Counted from the stretch's first letter, positions 36,453 to 46,105 are shown. The stretch: DNA of 64,000 bases from Parasulfuritortus sp036391875 (GCA_036391875.1 DASVZA010000018.1:1-64000); one strand, 5' to 3'. Made by a program: numbers and translations. The notes: a model not told the origin generated them from the letters alone.

Positions 36453-37274
36453 TCAGCCTCCGAGGCGCTCTTTCAGTAGTTTCAGGTCCGCTTCGGACCA
36501 TTTGTCTTCCAGGCGGGACAGCTTGTCGGCGTCGGCGAAGCGCGGTGGCCTGGCCTTGACGGTCAGCCGGATGAAGTGGTGGTTGAAGGTGTCGAGCGCG
36601 ATGTGCATGGGCCGGATGTCGCCTTGTTCAAGCGCCCGCTTCTTGCTGCGCAGGTAGAGATCGAAGTCGGCGCCCTGCATGGTCTCGTCCCAGGGGCCGA
36701 GTTTGTCCAGGGCGGTGCGGGTCATCATCACCGTGTTGCCGACGAAGCCCTCGGCCGCCTGCAGCCTGAAGCGCCGGTAGCGCTCGGCGCAGAAGCCCTC
36801 CCAGTCGCCGCGGTACATCCAGCGGTGCATCAGGCGCAGGCTGAAAGGCGTGATGCCGAACAGCGAGCAGATGCCCTTGATCCGCTTCCAGCGCCGCTTG
36901 ACCGCCTGGGTCGCGGCCTGGGTCTCCAACTGCTCCAGGCCGCAACAGGTGGCGACTTCCAGGCCGTTGGCGGCCATGTTGTCCATCAGGTGCCGGTCCC
37001 AGTCCGGGCTGACGATGATGTCGTTGTTCAGGAAACCGAGCCATTCGCCTTTTGCGACGGCGATGCCCTGGTTCTGGCTGACCGGGTAGGAGTAATTGAC
37101 CGGGTTGCGGATCACCTTCGCGCCTACGCTCTCGAAGAATTCGGCGCTGCCGTCGGTGGAGGCGTTGTCGATGATGATCAGCTCGAACGGCGAGGACGTG
37201 TAGCGCTGGAGGTGCTCCCAGAACAGCCGGTTGACCGGCAGCTGGTTGTGGATGGCGGTGATGATGCTGAGCAT
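36453..37274 (-). CDS. Family 2 glycosyltransferase
   Basis: A 273-residue GT2 protein with SIITAIHNQLPVNRLFWEHL, IIIDNASTDGSAEFF, and the metal-site region LGFLNNDIIVSPDWD, typical of rhamnosyltransferase-like GT2 enzymes. An internal FVGNTVMMTRTALDKLGPWD segment supports a GT-A fold. It is coupled to waaL and divergent from waaC, so a core or O-antigen sugar addition is likely. Confidence 0.82.
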   Translation of the reverse strand: MLSIITAIHNQLPVNRLFWEHLQRYTSSPFELIIIDNASTDGSAEFFESVGAKVIRNPVNYSYPVSQNQGIAVAKGEWLGFLNNDIIVSPDWDRHLMDNMAANGLEVATCCGLEQLETQAATQAVKRRWKRIKGICSLFGITPFSLRLMHRWMYRGDWEGFCAERYRRFRLQAAEGFVGNTVMMTRTALDKLGPWDETMQGADFDLYLRSKKRALEQGDIRPMHIALDTFNHHFIRLTVKARPPRFADADKLSRLEDKWSEADLKLLKERLGG

Positions 37275-37333
37275 GGCGTACCTATGGGAGAATGAAGGCC
37301 ATGCCTTCCGATTGTCCGAAATAACCCGTGCCC

Positions 37334-38299
37334 ATGCGCATCCTGGTGGTCAAGACGACCTCGCTGGGCGATCTGGTCCATATGCTGCCCGCTTTGACCG
37401 AGGCCGCCGCCGCGGTTCCCGGCCTGCGGGCCGACTGGGTCGCCGAGGAGGGGTTCGCCGCTGTTCCGGCGCTGCATCCGGCAGTGGAGCGGGTGATCCC
37501 GGTCGCGCTGCGCCGCTGGCGGAAGGCACCGCTGTCCGCTGCGACACGTCGGGAATGGAATGGGTTCATCAAATCCTTGCGTTCGGAAAACTACGATCTG
37601 GTTCTGGACAGCCAGGGGCTGCTTAAAAGCGCGTTGCTGGCGACGTTCGCGCATGGCCCACGCGCAGGGCTGGATTTTGCCAGTGCCAGGGAGCCCTTGG
37701 CGAGTCTTGTTTATCGATACCGCTATGCCGTTCCGCCCGGGTTGCATGCGATCACGCGCAACAGGCTGCTGGCCGCCCAGGCCCTGGGCTACGCCATGGC
37801 GGCCGAGGACGCATTCAGCTACGGCGTGCAGCCGCCGGCCGCCGATGGGCACGATTTGCCGGATGATTTCATCCTGGCGCTGCACGGTACCGCTCGGCCG
37901 GAAAAGGAATACCCGGAGGCGGACTGGCTGGCATTGATCCGGCTGATCGGAGCGGCCGGCCGGCCCGTGTTGCTGCCTTGGGGCAATGACCGGGAACGGA
38001 TTCGGGCCGAACGCCTGGCGGCCGCCTGTCCGACCGCCGGCGTGCTGCCCAGGCTCGGTTTGGCCGATATGGCCGCCGTGCTGGGCCGGGCAGCCGGGGT
38101 GGTGGGGGTGGATACCGGTCTCATGCACTTGGCGGCGGCCTTCCGCAAGCCCGGCATCGGTCTTTATCCCGCTACGCCGCCGGCCCGGTTCGGTGCCCGT
38201 TCGGAACCGGGGGCGCCTGCCATCGAGAATTTGTCGGCAGAAGCCGACCTGGCGCCATCGGAAGTCGCTAAAAGGCTGCTGGAGCGGCTCGAACGATGA
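37334..38299 (+). CDS. waaC: ADP-heptose:LPS heptosyltransferase I WaaC
   Basis: A 321-residue GT9 enzyme beginning MRILVVKTTSLGDLVHMLPA, the WaaC pattern. It also has YDLVLDSQGLLKSAL and VGVDTGLMHLAAAFRKPGIG. It adds the first heptose to Kdo. A GTG six bases upstream is an alternative start. It has no co-directional partner. Confidence 0.92.
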   Translation: MRILVVKTTSLGDLVHMLPALTEAAAAVPGLRADWVAEEGFAAVPALHPAVERVIPVALRRWRKAPLSAATRREWNGFIKSLRSENYDLVLDSQGLLKSALLATFAHGPRAGLDFASAREPLASLVYRYRYAVPPGLHAITRNRLLAAQALGYAMAAEDAFSYGVQPPAADGHDLPDDFILALHGTARPEKEYPEADWLALIRLIGAAGRPVLLPWGNDRERIRAERLAAACPTAGVLPRLGLADMAAVLGRAAGVVGVDTGLMHLAAAFRKPGIGLYPATPPARFGARSEPGAPAIENLSAEADLAPSEVAKRLLERLER

Positions 38300-38473
38300 G
38301 TTTTGAGTGCCAAATCGACGTAGATGTCAACTGCTTAATAATCGTTTTTTACCGTCATAAACCTGGACAGATCGGTGCAGGTTGCGGCAGAATTCGCCCG
38401 CCTCAACTCGCCCATGCGGCTCACTGAGATGCCCAGAAAGCGCCCGTCACGAACTGCAACCCGCACTCCCAGC

Positions 38474-38923
38474 GTGGATATCCGCAAGATACTGGTTTTG
38501 CATGGCCCCAACCTGAACCTGCTCGGCAGTCGCGAACCGGAACATTACGGCAGCCAGACCCTGGCCGACATCGACCTGGCCCTGCAGGAACAAGGCCGTG
38601 CGGCTGGCGTGGCCGTGGAATGCTTCCAGAGCAATGCCGAGCACGCATTGATCGAGCGCGTCCATGCTGCCCGGGACGAGTCGGTCGGCTTCATCATCAT
38701 CAATCCTGCCGCCTACACCCATACCAGCGTCGCGCTGCGCGACGCACTGGCGGCAGTGAAAATCCCATTCATCGAGGTGCATCTGTCCAATGTCCATGCC
38801 CGCGAGCCCTTCCGCCAGCATTCGTACTTTTCCGATCTGGCGGTCGGCGTCATCAGCGGCTTGGGGGCCAACGGCTACCTGTTCGCCCTGGGCTATGCAC
38901 TGAACGCCTTGGAGGAAGACTAA
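38474..38923 (+). CDS. aroQ: Type II 3-dehydroquinate dehydratase AroQ
   Basis: A 149-residue enzyme of the shikimate pathway. Motifs HGPNLNLLGSREPEHYG with the active tyrosine, INPAAYTHTSVALRDAL, and EVHLSNVHAREPFRQHS are intact. The start is taken at GTG 38474, which gives the usual length; longer in-frame starts add an Arg/Thr-rich stretch absent from the family. It ends one base before accB, so aroQ-accB-accC form an operon. Confidence 0.93.
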   Translation: MDIRKILVLHGPNLNLLGSREPEHYGSQTLADIDLALQEQGRAAGVAVECFQSNAEHALIERVHAARDESVGFIIINPAAYTHTSVALRDALAAVKIPFIEVHLSNVHAREPFRQHSYFSDLAVGVISGLGANGYLFALGYALNALEED

Positions 38924-39373
38924 ATGGATCTTCGTAAGCTGAAAAAACTCATCGATCTGGTGCAGGAGTCCGGCATCGCCGAACTGGAGATCACCGAGGG
39001 TGAGGAAAAGGTGCGGATCACCCGCGCCGTGGCGAGCGGCGGCAACTTCTATTCGATGCCGGCCGGCCCCATGCCGATGCCCATGCCCGCCGCGGCAGCC
39101 CCGGCCGCACCGACCGCCGACGAGCCGACCGCTCCGGAGGGTCATTCGGTCAAGTCGCCCATGGTGGGCACCCTCTACCGGTCGCCGTCCCCTGGCGCCA
39201 AGGCTTTCGTCGAAGTCGGTCAGCAGGTCAACGCCGGCGACACCCTGTGCATCATCGAGGCCATGAAGCTGATGAACGAGATCGAGGCCGACGTCAGCGG
39301 CGTGGTCAAGGCGATCCTCGTCGACAACGGTCAACCGGTCGAATACGGCGAACCGCTGTTCATCATCGGCTAA
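38924..39373 (+). CDS. accB: Acetyl-CoA carboxylase biotin carrier protein AccB
   Basis: A 149-residue protein with an N-terminal domain, an Ala/Pro-rich flexible linker (residues about 45-75, PMPMPMPAAAAP), and a biotinyl domain whose lysine lies in EAMKLMNEI. It carries carboxybiotin between AccC and the carboxyltransferase for fatty-acid synthesis. Confidence 0.96.
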   Translation: MDLRKLKKLIDLVQESGIAELEITEGEEKVRITRAVASGGNFYSMPAGPMPMPMPAAAAPAAPTADEPTAPEGHSVKSPMVGTLYRSPSPGAKAFVEVGQQVNAGDTLCIIEAMKLMNEIEADVSGVVKAILVDNGQPVEYGEPLFIIG

Positions 39374-39388
39374 GCGCCGGAGGCAGCC

Positions 39389-40738
39389 ATGTTTGAGAAA
39401 ATCCTGATCGCCAACCGTGGCGAGATCGCCCTACGGATCCAGCGTGCCTGCCGCGAGATGGGCATCAAGACCGTGGCGGTGCACTCCGAGGCCGATGCCG
39501 AGGCCAAGTACGTCCGTCTGGCCGACGAGTCGGTCTGCATCGGGCCGGCGCCTTCGGCCAAGAGCTACCTGCACGTACCGGCCATCATCGCCGCGGCCGA
39601 GGTCACCGATGCCGAGGCCATCCACCCAGGCTACGGCTTCCTGTCCGAGAACGCCGACTTCGCCGAGCGGGTCGAGCAGTCCGGCTTCACCTTTATCGGG
39701 CCGCGGCCCGAGACCATCCGCCTGATGGGTGACAAGGTCTCGGCCAAGAACGCCATGAAGGCGGCCGGCGTGCCCTGCGTACCGGGCTCCGAAGGCGCCC
39801 TGGGCGAGGACACCGACGAATGGCTGCGCATGGCCAACGAGATCGGCTATCCGATCATCATCAAGGCCGCCGGCGGCGGCGGCGGGCGCGGCATGCGGGT
39901 GGTGCACACCGACGCGGCCCTGATCCAGTCGGTGCAGATGACCCAGTCGGAGGCCGCCGCGGCCTTCAACAATCCCATGGTGTACATGGAGAAGTATCTC
40001 CAGAACCCGCGCCACATCGAGATCCAGGTCCTGGCCGACGAGCACGGCAACGCCGTGCACCTGGGAGAGCGTGACTGCTCCATGCAGCGCCGCCACCAGA
40101 AGGTGCTTGAGGAAGCGCCTGCGCCCGGCCTCGACCCCAAGCTGCGCAGCAAGATCGGCGAACGCTGCGCCGAGGCCTGCCGCCAGTTCGGCTACCGCGG
40201 CGCCGGCACCTTCGAGTTCCTGTACGAGAACGGCGAGTTCTACTTCATCGAGATGAATACCCGGGTCCAGGTCGAGCATCCGGTCACCGAACTGATCACC
40301 GGCATCGACATCGTCCAGGAGACCATCCGCATCGCCGCCGGCGAGAAGCTCTCGGTCAAGCAAAAGGACATCCATTTCAAGGGCCACGCGATCGAATGCC
40401 GGATCAACGCCGAGGATCCCTTCACCTTCGTGCCGTCGCCCGGCCGGATCACGCTCTACCACGCCGCCGGCGGGCCGGGCATCCGGGTCGATTCGCACGT
40501 CTACCAGAACTACTACGTGCCGCCGCACTACGACTCGATGATCGGCAAGCTGATCGCCTACGGCGCGAGCCGCGACCAGGCCATCGCCCGGATGCGGGTG
40601 GCCTTGTCCGAGATGATCGTCGAAGGCATCAAGACCAACATCCCGTTGCATCAGGAACTGCTGCAGGATGCGACGGTGCTGCAGGGCGGCATGAGCATCC
40701 ACTACCTGGAACAGAAGCTCGCCGCCAAGAAAGGCTAG
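39389..40738 (+). CDS. accC: Acetyl-CoA carboxylase biotin carboxylase AccC
   Basis: A 449-residue ATP-grasp enzyme, the usual length. The glycine-rich loop KAAGGGGGRGMRVV and the catalytic EMNTRVQVEHPVTE motif are present. It carboxylates biotin on AccB with bicarbonate and ATP. It follows accB by 15 bases with GGAGG before the ATG. Confidence 0.97.
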   Translation: MFEKILIANRGEIALRIQRACREMGIKTVAVHSEADAEAKYVRLADESVCIGPAPSAKSYLHVPAIIAAAEVTDAEAIHPGYGFLSENADFAERVEQSGFTFIGPRPETIRLMGDKVSAKNAMKAAGVPCVPGSEGALGEDTDEWLRMANEIGYPIIIKAAGGGGGRGMRVVHTDAALIQSVQMTQSEAAAAFNNPMVYMEKYLQNPRHIEIQVLADEHGNAVHLGERDCSMQRRHQKVLEEAPAPGLDPKLRSKIGERCAEACRQFGYRGAGTFEFLYENGEFYFIEMNTRVQVEHPVTELITGIDIVQETIRIAAGEKLSVKQKDIHFKGHAIECRINAEDPFTFVPSPGRITLYHAAGGPGIRVDSHVYQNYYVPPHYDSMIGKLIAYGASRDQAIARMRVALSEMIVEGIKTNIPLHQELLQDATVLQGGMSIHYLEQKLAAKKG

Positions 40739-40745
40739 GGGCATC

Positions 40746-41624
40746 GTGACCTGGCTGTCGCTCAGACTGGCGGTGGACGGCGACCGGGCCGACGCCCTCG
40801 CGGACGCCCTGCTGGAAGCCGGCGCGCTGTCCGTCTCGACCGAGGACCGCGACGCCGGCACCGAGGCCGAGGAGGCGCAGTTCGGCGAGCCCGGCCTAGC
40901 CGATCCAAAATCCTGGAAGCACAACTGGCTGGTGGCGCTGCTCGACAGCGATACCGACGTGCCGGCCCTGCTGGCCGGGCTGGGCTTGTCCGCCGGCGTC
41001 GAGCACCAGGTCGAAACCGTGCCCGAGCAGGACTGGGTCAGGCTGACCCAGTCGCAGTTCGACCCCATCCCCATCTCGGGCCGCCTGTGGATCGTGCCGT
41101 CCTGGCACGAGACGCCCGATCCCGATGCCATCACCATCGTGCTCGATCCCGGCCTCGCCTTCGGCACCGGCAGCCATCCCACCACCCGGTTGTGCCTGCA
41201 ATGGCTGGAGGCGAACCTGCGGCCCGGCGAGACGGTGCTCGACTACGGCTGCGGCTCGGGCATCCTGGCCATCGCCGCGGCCAAGCTGGGCGCGGGTCAC
41301 GTGGTCGGCGTGGACATCGATCCCCAGGCCGTCGAGGCGGCGCGCGACAATGCCGAACGCAACGGCGTGCAGGCCGACTTCCGCCTGTCCGGCGACTTGC
41401 CCGAACGGACGTACGACGTGGTGGTCGCCAACATCCTGACCAATCCGCTCAAGGCGCTGATGCCGCTGCTGGCAGCCCGAGCCCGGCCGGGCGGCCGCAT
41501 CATCCTGTCGGGCATCCTGGACAGCCAGGCGGAGGAGGTGATGGCGATCTACAGCGTAGCCTTCGAGATGCGCCTGGAAAAGGTCGACGAAGGCTGGTCG
41601 CTGTTGACGGGCACGCGCAAATGA
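40746..41624 (+). CDS. prmA: Ribosomal protein L11 methyltransferase PrmA
   Basis: A 292-residue class-I SAM methyltransferase. DYGCGSGILAIAAAKLGA is the SAM site, DPGLAFGTGSHPTTRLCLQW the PrmA signature, and VVANILTNPLKAL the catalytic NxxxNPL-type motif. It starts with GTG seven bases after accC, so it continues the acc operon. Confidence 0.95.
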   Translation: MTWLSLRLAVDGDRADALADALLEAGALSVSTEDRDAGTEAEEAQFGEPGLADPKSWKHNWLVALLDSDTDVPALLAGLGLSAGVEHQVETVPEQDWVRLTQSQFDPIPISGRLWIVPSWHETPDPDAITIVLDPGLAFGTGSHPTTRLCLQWLEANLRPGETVLDYGCGSGILAIAAAKLGAGHVVGVDIDPQAVEAARDNAERNGVQADFRLSGDLPERTYDVVVANILTNPLKALMPLLAARARPGGRIILSGILDSQAEEVMAIYSVAFEMRLEKVDEGWSLLTGTRK

Positions 41625-41668
41625 GGGCATGTTCGGGCCTATGACCGAACCTTGAGCCCGGATAGCCG

Positions 41669-42730
41669 ATGCTGACCACCTGCCCCGAGTGTCACACCAC
41701 TTTCCGCGTCGCCCACGACCAGCTGGAAACGCGGCGCGGCCTGGTCCGCTGCGGTTACTGCCGGGCCGTGTTCAATGCCTACGATACGCTGCTGCCGGAA
41801 TTCGAGTCGCCGACCTCGGCGGAGGCGAACGCTAGCCCGGTGCACGATCTGCCGATCGAGATGCCGCCTCGCAAGCCCGAGTCGGCACCAGTATCCGAAC
41901 ACCCGTTCGAGCCCATGGCAGAGCCTGCGCCGTCGGCGCCGGCCGCAGCGTCGGAATTCGAACCTTTGCCCGAGTTCGAGCCGCTGCCGGAACCGTTTGC
42001 CGAATCTGAATCTGTTGCGGGAACTGCGTCCCAGGTGCAGCCGGTACCATGGCCGGAACCGGCCGCCGCCGATCCATTCCATGATGTCGGTGGCGATATT
42101 CCGCGGTTGACGCTCTATGACGAGGTTGTTCGCCAGGTCGAGACGGGGCAGCCCGAAACGGCCGGCCCTGAGCTGCCTCTGCTCGAAACCCCCGATGCCA
42201 TCCTGCTGTCCGAACTGCCGACCCGGGCTCGGATCGAACCCAGGCCGCAGCCCTGGAAGGCGCTGCTGCTCGGACTGATCAGCGTCCTCCTGGCCCTGGG
42301 CCTGGTCGCCCAGGCGGCCTATTTCTTCCGCGGTGCCATCGTGCAATGGCGGCCAAGCTTGCGGCCGGCGTTCGAGCAGGCCTGCCGGAACCTGGGTTGC
42401 GAGGTGCCGCTGAGTCGGCAGCTCGACCTGCTGAAGGTGGAGTCCTCCTCGCTGGAAACGGACCCCGAGCAGCCGACCCGGGCCAAGCTCAAGGTCGATT
42501 TCAGCAATCGCGCCCAGCAGGCCCAGGCTTGGCCGTGCTTCGTCCTGCGCCTGAGCGATGTGCAGGGCGGGCCTCTGGCCCAGCGGGTATTCTGGCCGAA
42601 GGATTATCTGCCGCAGGGCAAGGACCTGAAGGCCGGCATCGCCCCCATGAGCGAGTTGGCGTTCACGCTCGACCTCGATCTGGGCGGACTCAGTGCGTCG
42701 GGTTACGAGATCAAGCCCAAATACCCCTGA
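41669..42730 (+). CDS. Zinc-ribbon (MJ0042-type) and DUF3426 membrane protein
   Basis: A 353-residue protein. The N-terminal zinc ribbon has CPECHTTF...CGYCRAVF (residues 5-35). A long low-complexity Glu/Pro/Ala region follows (about 45-165), with near-repeats of FEPLPE. One membrane helix lies near residues 195-220, then a DUF3426 domain that probably faces the periplasm. The function is unknown. The gene lies downstream of prmA in betaproteobacterial order. Confidence 0.85.
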   Translation: MLTTCPECHTTFRVAHDQLETRRGLVRCGYCRAVFNAYDTLLPEFESPTSAEANASPVHDLPIEMPPRKPESAPVSEHPFEPMAEPAPSAPAAASEFEPLPEFEPLPEPFAESESVAGTASQVQPVPWPEPAAADPFHDVGGDIPRLTLYDEVVRQVETGQPETAGPELPLLETPDAILLSELPTRARIEPRPQPWKALLLGLISVLLALGLVAQAAYFFRGAIVQWRPSLRPAFEQACRNLGCEVPLSRQLDLLKVESSSLETDPEQPTRAKLKVDFSNRAQQAQAWPCFVLRLSDVQGGPLAQRVFWPKDYLPQGKDLKAGIAPMSELAFTLDLDLGGLSASGYEIKPKYP

Positions 42731-42774
42731 CAGCCCCGTTGTCGCTGGGAAAAAATCGCCTTGCCCCCCCTAGG

Positions 42775-42804
42775 GGGTGGGGGCATAATCCCCCTCCCTT
42801 TTTT
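42775..42804 (+). terminator. Intrinsic terminator before the Rieske gene
   Basis: GGGTGGGGG-CATAAT-CCCCCTCCC forms a stem with one T-T mismatch, followed by six T. It ends the prmA/DUF3426 transcript. A C-run at 42764-42770 could compete for the left arm. Confidence 0.8.
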
Positions 42805-42836
42805 GTAACCTTATCTTTTTCTTGGGGGAATGGGCC

Positions 42837-43943
42837 ATGTCCGAACCGGCAGGCGCTTCTGTTCTCACTAAGACCAGTCCGGCCCTGCCGGTGGACTGGT
42901 ACTTCGACCCGAAGCTTTACGAGCTGGAGTTGAAACTCCTGTTCGAAAACGGACCGGGGTACGTGGGACACGAACTGATGGTGCCCGCCATGGGCGATTA
43001 TCACGTCCTGGATTGGCTGCACGGCGGCGGCAAGATGCTGGTGCGCAATGCGGCCGGCGTCGAGTTGATGTCCAACGTCTGCCGCCATCGCCAGGCCGTC
43101 ATGCTCAAGGGGCGGGGCAACAATCCGAACATCGTCTGCCCGTTCCATCGTTGGACCTACGATCTCGGCGGCAAGCTGATGGGCGCGCCGCAGTTCCCGA
43201 ACAACCCCTGTCTCAACCTGGGCAAGAAGGCCTTGCAGGGCTGGAACGGCCTGCTGTTCGAGGGCAAGCGCGACGTGGTCGCTGACCTTTCTAAGATGGC
43301 TGCGGCCAAGGATCTCGACTTCTCCGGCTACGTCTACGACCGGACGGTGATTACCGACTACAAGTTCAACTGGAAGACCTTCATCGAGGTCTACCTCGAG
43401 GACTACCACGTGGTGCCCTACCACCCCGGCCTGGGCCAGTTCGTCGACTGCGACGAGTTGAAGTGGGAATACGGCGACTGGTGGTCGGTGCAGACCGTGG
43501 GCGTCAACCATGCCCTGGCCCGGCCGGGCAGCGCGGTCTACCAGCGCTGGAGCGAACAGGTGCTGCGCTACCGCGACGGCAAGCCGCCCGAGCATGGCGC
43601 CATCTGGCTGACCTACTACCCCAACATCATGGTCGAGTGGTATCCGCACACGCTGTGCGTCAGCACCATCGTCCCGGCCGGGGTCGAGTCCTGCCTCAAC
43701 GTGGTGGAGTACTACTACCCCGAGGAGATCGCCCTGTTCGAGCGCGACTACGTCGAGGCGGAACAGGCCGCCTACCGGGAAACCGCGATCGAGGACGACG
43801 ATATCTGCTACGGCATGCACAACGGCCGCAAGGCCCTGCACGAACAGGGCATCAGCCAGGAAGGCCCGTACCAGTCGCCGACCGAGGACGGCATGGTGCA
43901 TTTCCACGAGTGGTACCGCCGGATCATCGAGCCGCACCTGTGA
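42837..43943 (+). CDS. Rieske non-haem iron oxygenase, alpha-subunit type
   Basis: A 368-residue ring-hydroxylating-type oxygenase. The Rieske cluster motif is CRH (82-84) and CPFH (101-104); the mononuclear iron site lies in EDYHVVPYHPG with His191 and His196. The substrate cannot be predicted. GGGGGAA precedes the ATG. No reductase, ferredoxin or beta-subunit gene is next to it, so electrons must come from elsewhere. It stands between two terminator-like hairpins and is probably monocistronic. Confidence 0.87.
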   Translation: MSEPAGASVLTKTSPALPVDWYFDPKLYELELKLLFENGPGYVGHELMVPAMGDYHVLDWLHGGGKMLVRNAAGVELMSNVCRHRQAVMLKGRGNNPNIVCPFHRWTYDLGGKLMGAPQFPNNPCLNLGKKALQGWNGLLFEGKRDVVADLSKMAAAKDLDFSGYVYDRTVITDYKFNWKTFIEVYLEDYHVVPYHPGLGQFVDCDELKWEYGDWWSVQTVGVNHALARPGSAVYQRWSEQVLRYRDGKPPEHGAIWLTYYPNIMVEWYPHTLCVSTIVPAGVESCLNVVEYYYPEEIALFERDYVEAEQAAYRETAIEDDDICYGMHNGRKALHEQGISQEGPYQSPTEDGMVHFHEWYRRIIEPHL

Positions 43944-43961
43944 GCGGTGCCGCAAGCCCCG

Positions 43962-43984
43962 AACGGCCGCCTTGTGCGGCCGTT
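43962..43984 (+). terminator. Hairpin terminator after the Rieske gene
   Basis: AACGGCCGC-CTTGT-GCGGCCGTT is a perfect 9-base-pair stem followed by a very short T stretch, located 19 bases after the stop. Confidence 0.65.
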
Positions 43985-44040
43985 TGCATATTCCGGGACC
44001 GCAGGCACAATGACCGCTCGGCACGGAGAAACGGAAAACG

Positions 44041-44718
44041 ATGCAGGTATTGCTGATCGAAGATGACCAAAAGATCGCCTCGCTGGTGGTCAAGGGGCTG
44101 GCCCAGGCCGGCTACCGGGCGGAGCATGCCGCCGACGGCAGGAGCGGCCTCGAGCGGCTGCGCCAGCCAGGCTGGGACGTGGCGGTGGTGGACATCATGC
44201 TGCCGGTCATGGACGGTCTGACGCTGGTCCAGGTGGCCCGCCGGGAAGGGGTCGGCACACCCATGATCTTCCTCTCGGCCAAGCGCGAACTGGACGACCG
44301 GATCCGGGGTCTGCAGGCCGGCGGCGACGATTACCTGGTCAAGCCGTTCGCCCTGTCCGAACTGGTGGCCCGGATCCAGGCCCTGGCCCGGCGGGCAAAG
44401 GGCGTCGCCGAGCCAGTCAGGCTGATGGCGGCGGATCTGGAAATGGATCTGGTCCGGCGCAAGGTGAGCCGAGCCGGGCGCGAGATCGTGCTGCAGCCCA
44501 GGGAGTTCGTGCTCCTGGAATACCTGCTCCGCCACCGCGGCAGCGTGGTGTCCAAGACCAGCCTCATGGAACATGTCTGGGACTACAACTTCGATCCCGA
44601 GACCAGCGTGGTGGAGACCACGGTCAGTCGGCTGCGCAACAAGCTCAACGAAGGCTTCGAAGGCAAGCTCGACCTGATCCGGACGATCCGTGGCGTGGGT
44701 TATGTCGTCGACCGCTAG
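44041..44718 (+). CDS. OmpR/PhoB-family response regulator
   Basis: A 225-residue regulator: receiver domain with Asp51 (VVDIMLPVMDG) and Lys101 (YLVKPFA), then a winged-helix DNA-binding domain with ETSVVETTVSRLRNKL and RGVGYVVDR. This architecture resembles the CopR/CusR group often tied to metals, but the signal is unknown. The stop overlaps the kinase gene by 17 bases. Confidence 0.92.
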   Translation: MQVLLIEDDQKIASLVVKGLAQAGYRAEHAADGRSGLERLRQPGWDVAVVDIMLPVMDGLTLVQVARREGVGTPMIFLSAKRELDDRIRGLQAGGDDYLVKPFALSELVARIQALARRAKGVAEPVRLMAADLEMDLVRRKVSRAGREIVLQPREFVLLEYLLRHRGSVVSKTSLMEHVWDYNFDPETSVVETTVSRLRNKLNEGFEGKLDLIRTIRGVGYVVDR

Positions 44719-46105
44719 ACGGCCCCTCCTGAGCCGTTCGATCGCGCTCAGGCTGACCCTGTTCTACGTCCTGTTCTTCGCCCTGGCGACCCTGGCCGGC
44801 GGGATGTTGCTCTATCACCTGGTGGAGCGCCACGTGCTGAGCGAACTGGACGGCGACATCGCTCGGCAGAAGGACGAGTTCGTTCGTGTCATCCGCTACG
44901 GCGACCTTGCCGAAGTGGGCGACGCCTTTGCCGCCTATGAAAAGGCCAGCGGCAAGGATGACTGCTTCGCCCGGCTGATCGATCGGCAGGGCCGTGTCCT
45001 GCTGGCCACCAACATGACCGACTGGCCGGACATGCCCCTGCCCGGCGCGCAGTGGTCGCGCCTGCCCGGCCGGCAATCCGATTTCGCGACCGTGCCGTTG
45101 CCCGACTACCGGCAAAAGGCCCGCCTGCTGTCGGTCGCCGTGCCCAACGTCGGCTATCTGCAACTGGGCGTTTCGCTCGAGGAAAGCGAAATATTGTTCG
45201 ACCACTTCAGCCGTTTCGGCATGGTCATCCTGGCCGTCATGCTGATGCTCGGCACGCCGATCGGCTGGCTGTTGGCGCGCAAGGCGATGAGCGGGGTCGA
45301 GGTCGTCGCCCGCACCGCCAGCAGCGTCGCCGACGGCCATTTCTCGGACCGGGTCGAGGTGTCCGGCTACGGCCAGGAGATCGACGACCTGGTCGTGTCG
45401 TTCAACCGGATGGTGGAGCGGGTGCAGGCGGTGATGGGCGAGATGCGACAGGTGAACGACAACATCGCCCACGACCTGCGCAGCCCGCTGACCCGCATCC
45501 GGGGCCTGGCGGAACAGGCCGCGGTCAATGGCGGGCAGACGGCGGATGCCGCCGAAGTGGCCGGCAACATCGTCGAGGAGTGCGACCGGCTGATGCAGAT
45601 GATCAACACCATGCTGGATATTTCCGAGGCGGAAACCGGGGTGGGACGCTTGCATCGCGAGCCGGTCGATCTGCCCGTATTGCTCGATCAGGCGGTGGAA
45701 CTGTTCGCCGGGGTCGCCGAGGACAAGGGCGTGACGCTGAGCGCCGAACACGGCGCCGAGGCAGGCGTCATGGCCGGCGACCGGCGCAAGCTGCAGCGGG
45801 CGATCGCCAACCTGGTCGACAATGCCATCAAGTACACCCCGGCCGGCGGCCGGGTCAGGCTGGGTCTGCATCGGGAGCCGGGCCACATCCGCGTCGAGGT
45901 GAGCGATACCGGCATCGGCATCGAGGCCAGGGACCTGCCGCGCATCTTCGAGCGCTTCTACCGCTGCGACGAAAGCCGCCATCAGGCCGGCAACGGCCTG
46001 GGCCTGAGCCTGGCCCAGGCCATCGCCCGGAGCCACGGCGGCGGCATCTCGGTCGATTCCAGCCCCGGACGGGGCAGCGTCTTCACCCTGATCCTGCCGG
46101 CCTGA
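44702..46105 (+). CDS. Membrane sensor histidine kinase paired with the OmpR-type regulator
   Basis: A 467-residue kinase: first membrane helix near residues 17-40, periplasmic domain to about 170, second helix near 173-195, HAMP, H-box NIAHDLRSPLTRIRGL, and an ATPase domain with NLVDNAIKYTP and GLGLSLAQAIA. The start at ATG 44702 lies inside the regulator gene, so the two are co-translated. The ligand is not evident. Confidence 0.92.
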   Translation: MSSTARRPLLSRSIALRLTLFYVLFFALATLAGGMLLYHLVERHVLSELDGDIARQKDEFVRVIRYGDLAEVGDAFAAYEKASGKDDCFARLIDRQGRVLLATNMTDWPDMPLPGAQWSRLPGRQSDFATVPLPDYRQKARLLSVAVPNVGYLQLGVSLEESEILFDHFSRFGMVILAVMLMLGTPIGWLLARKAMSGVEVVARTASSVADGHFSDRVEVSGYGQEIDDLVVSFNRMVERVQAVMGEMRQVNDNIAHDLRSPLTRIRGLAEQAAVNGGQTADAAEVAGNIVEECDRLMQMINTMLDISEAETGVGRLHREPVDLPVLLDQAVELFAGVAEDKGVTLSAEHGAEAGVMAGDRRKLQRAIANLVDNAIKYTPAGGRVRLGLHREPGHIRVEVSDTGIGIEARDLPRIFERFYRCDESRHQAGNGLGLSLAQAIARSHGGGISVDSSPGRGSVFTLILPA

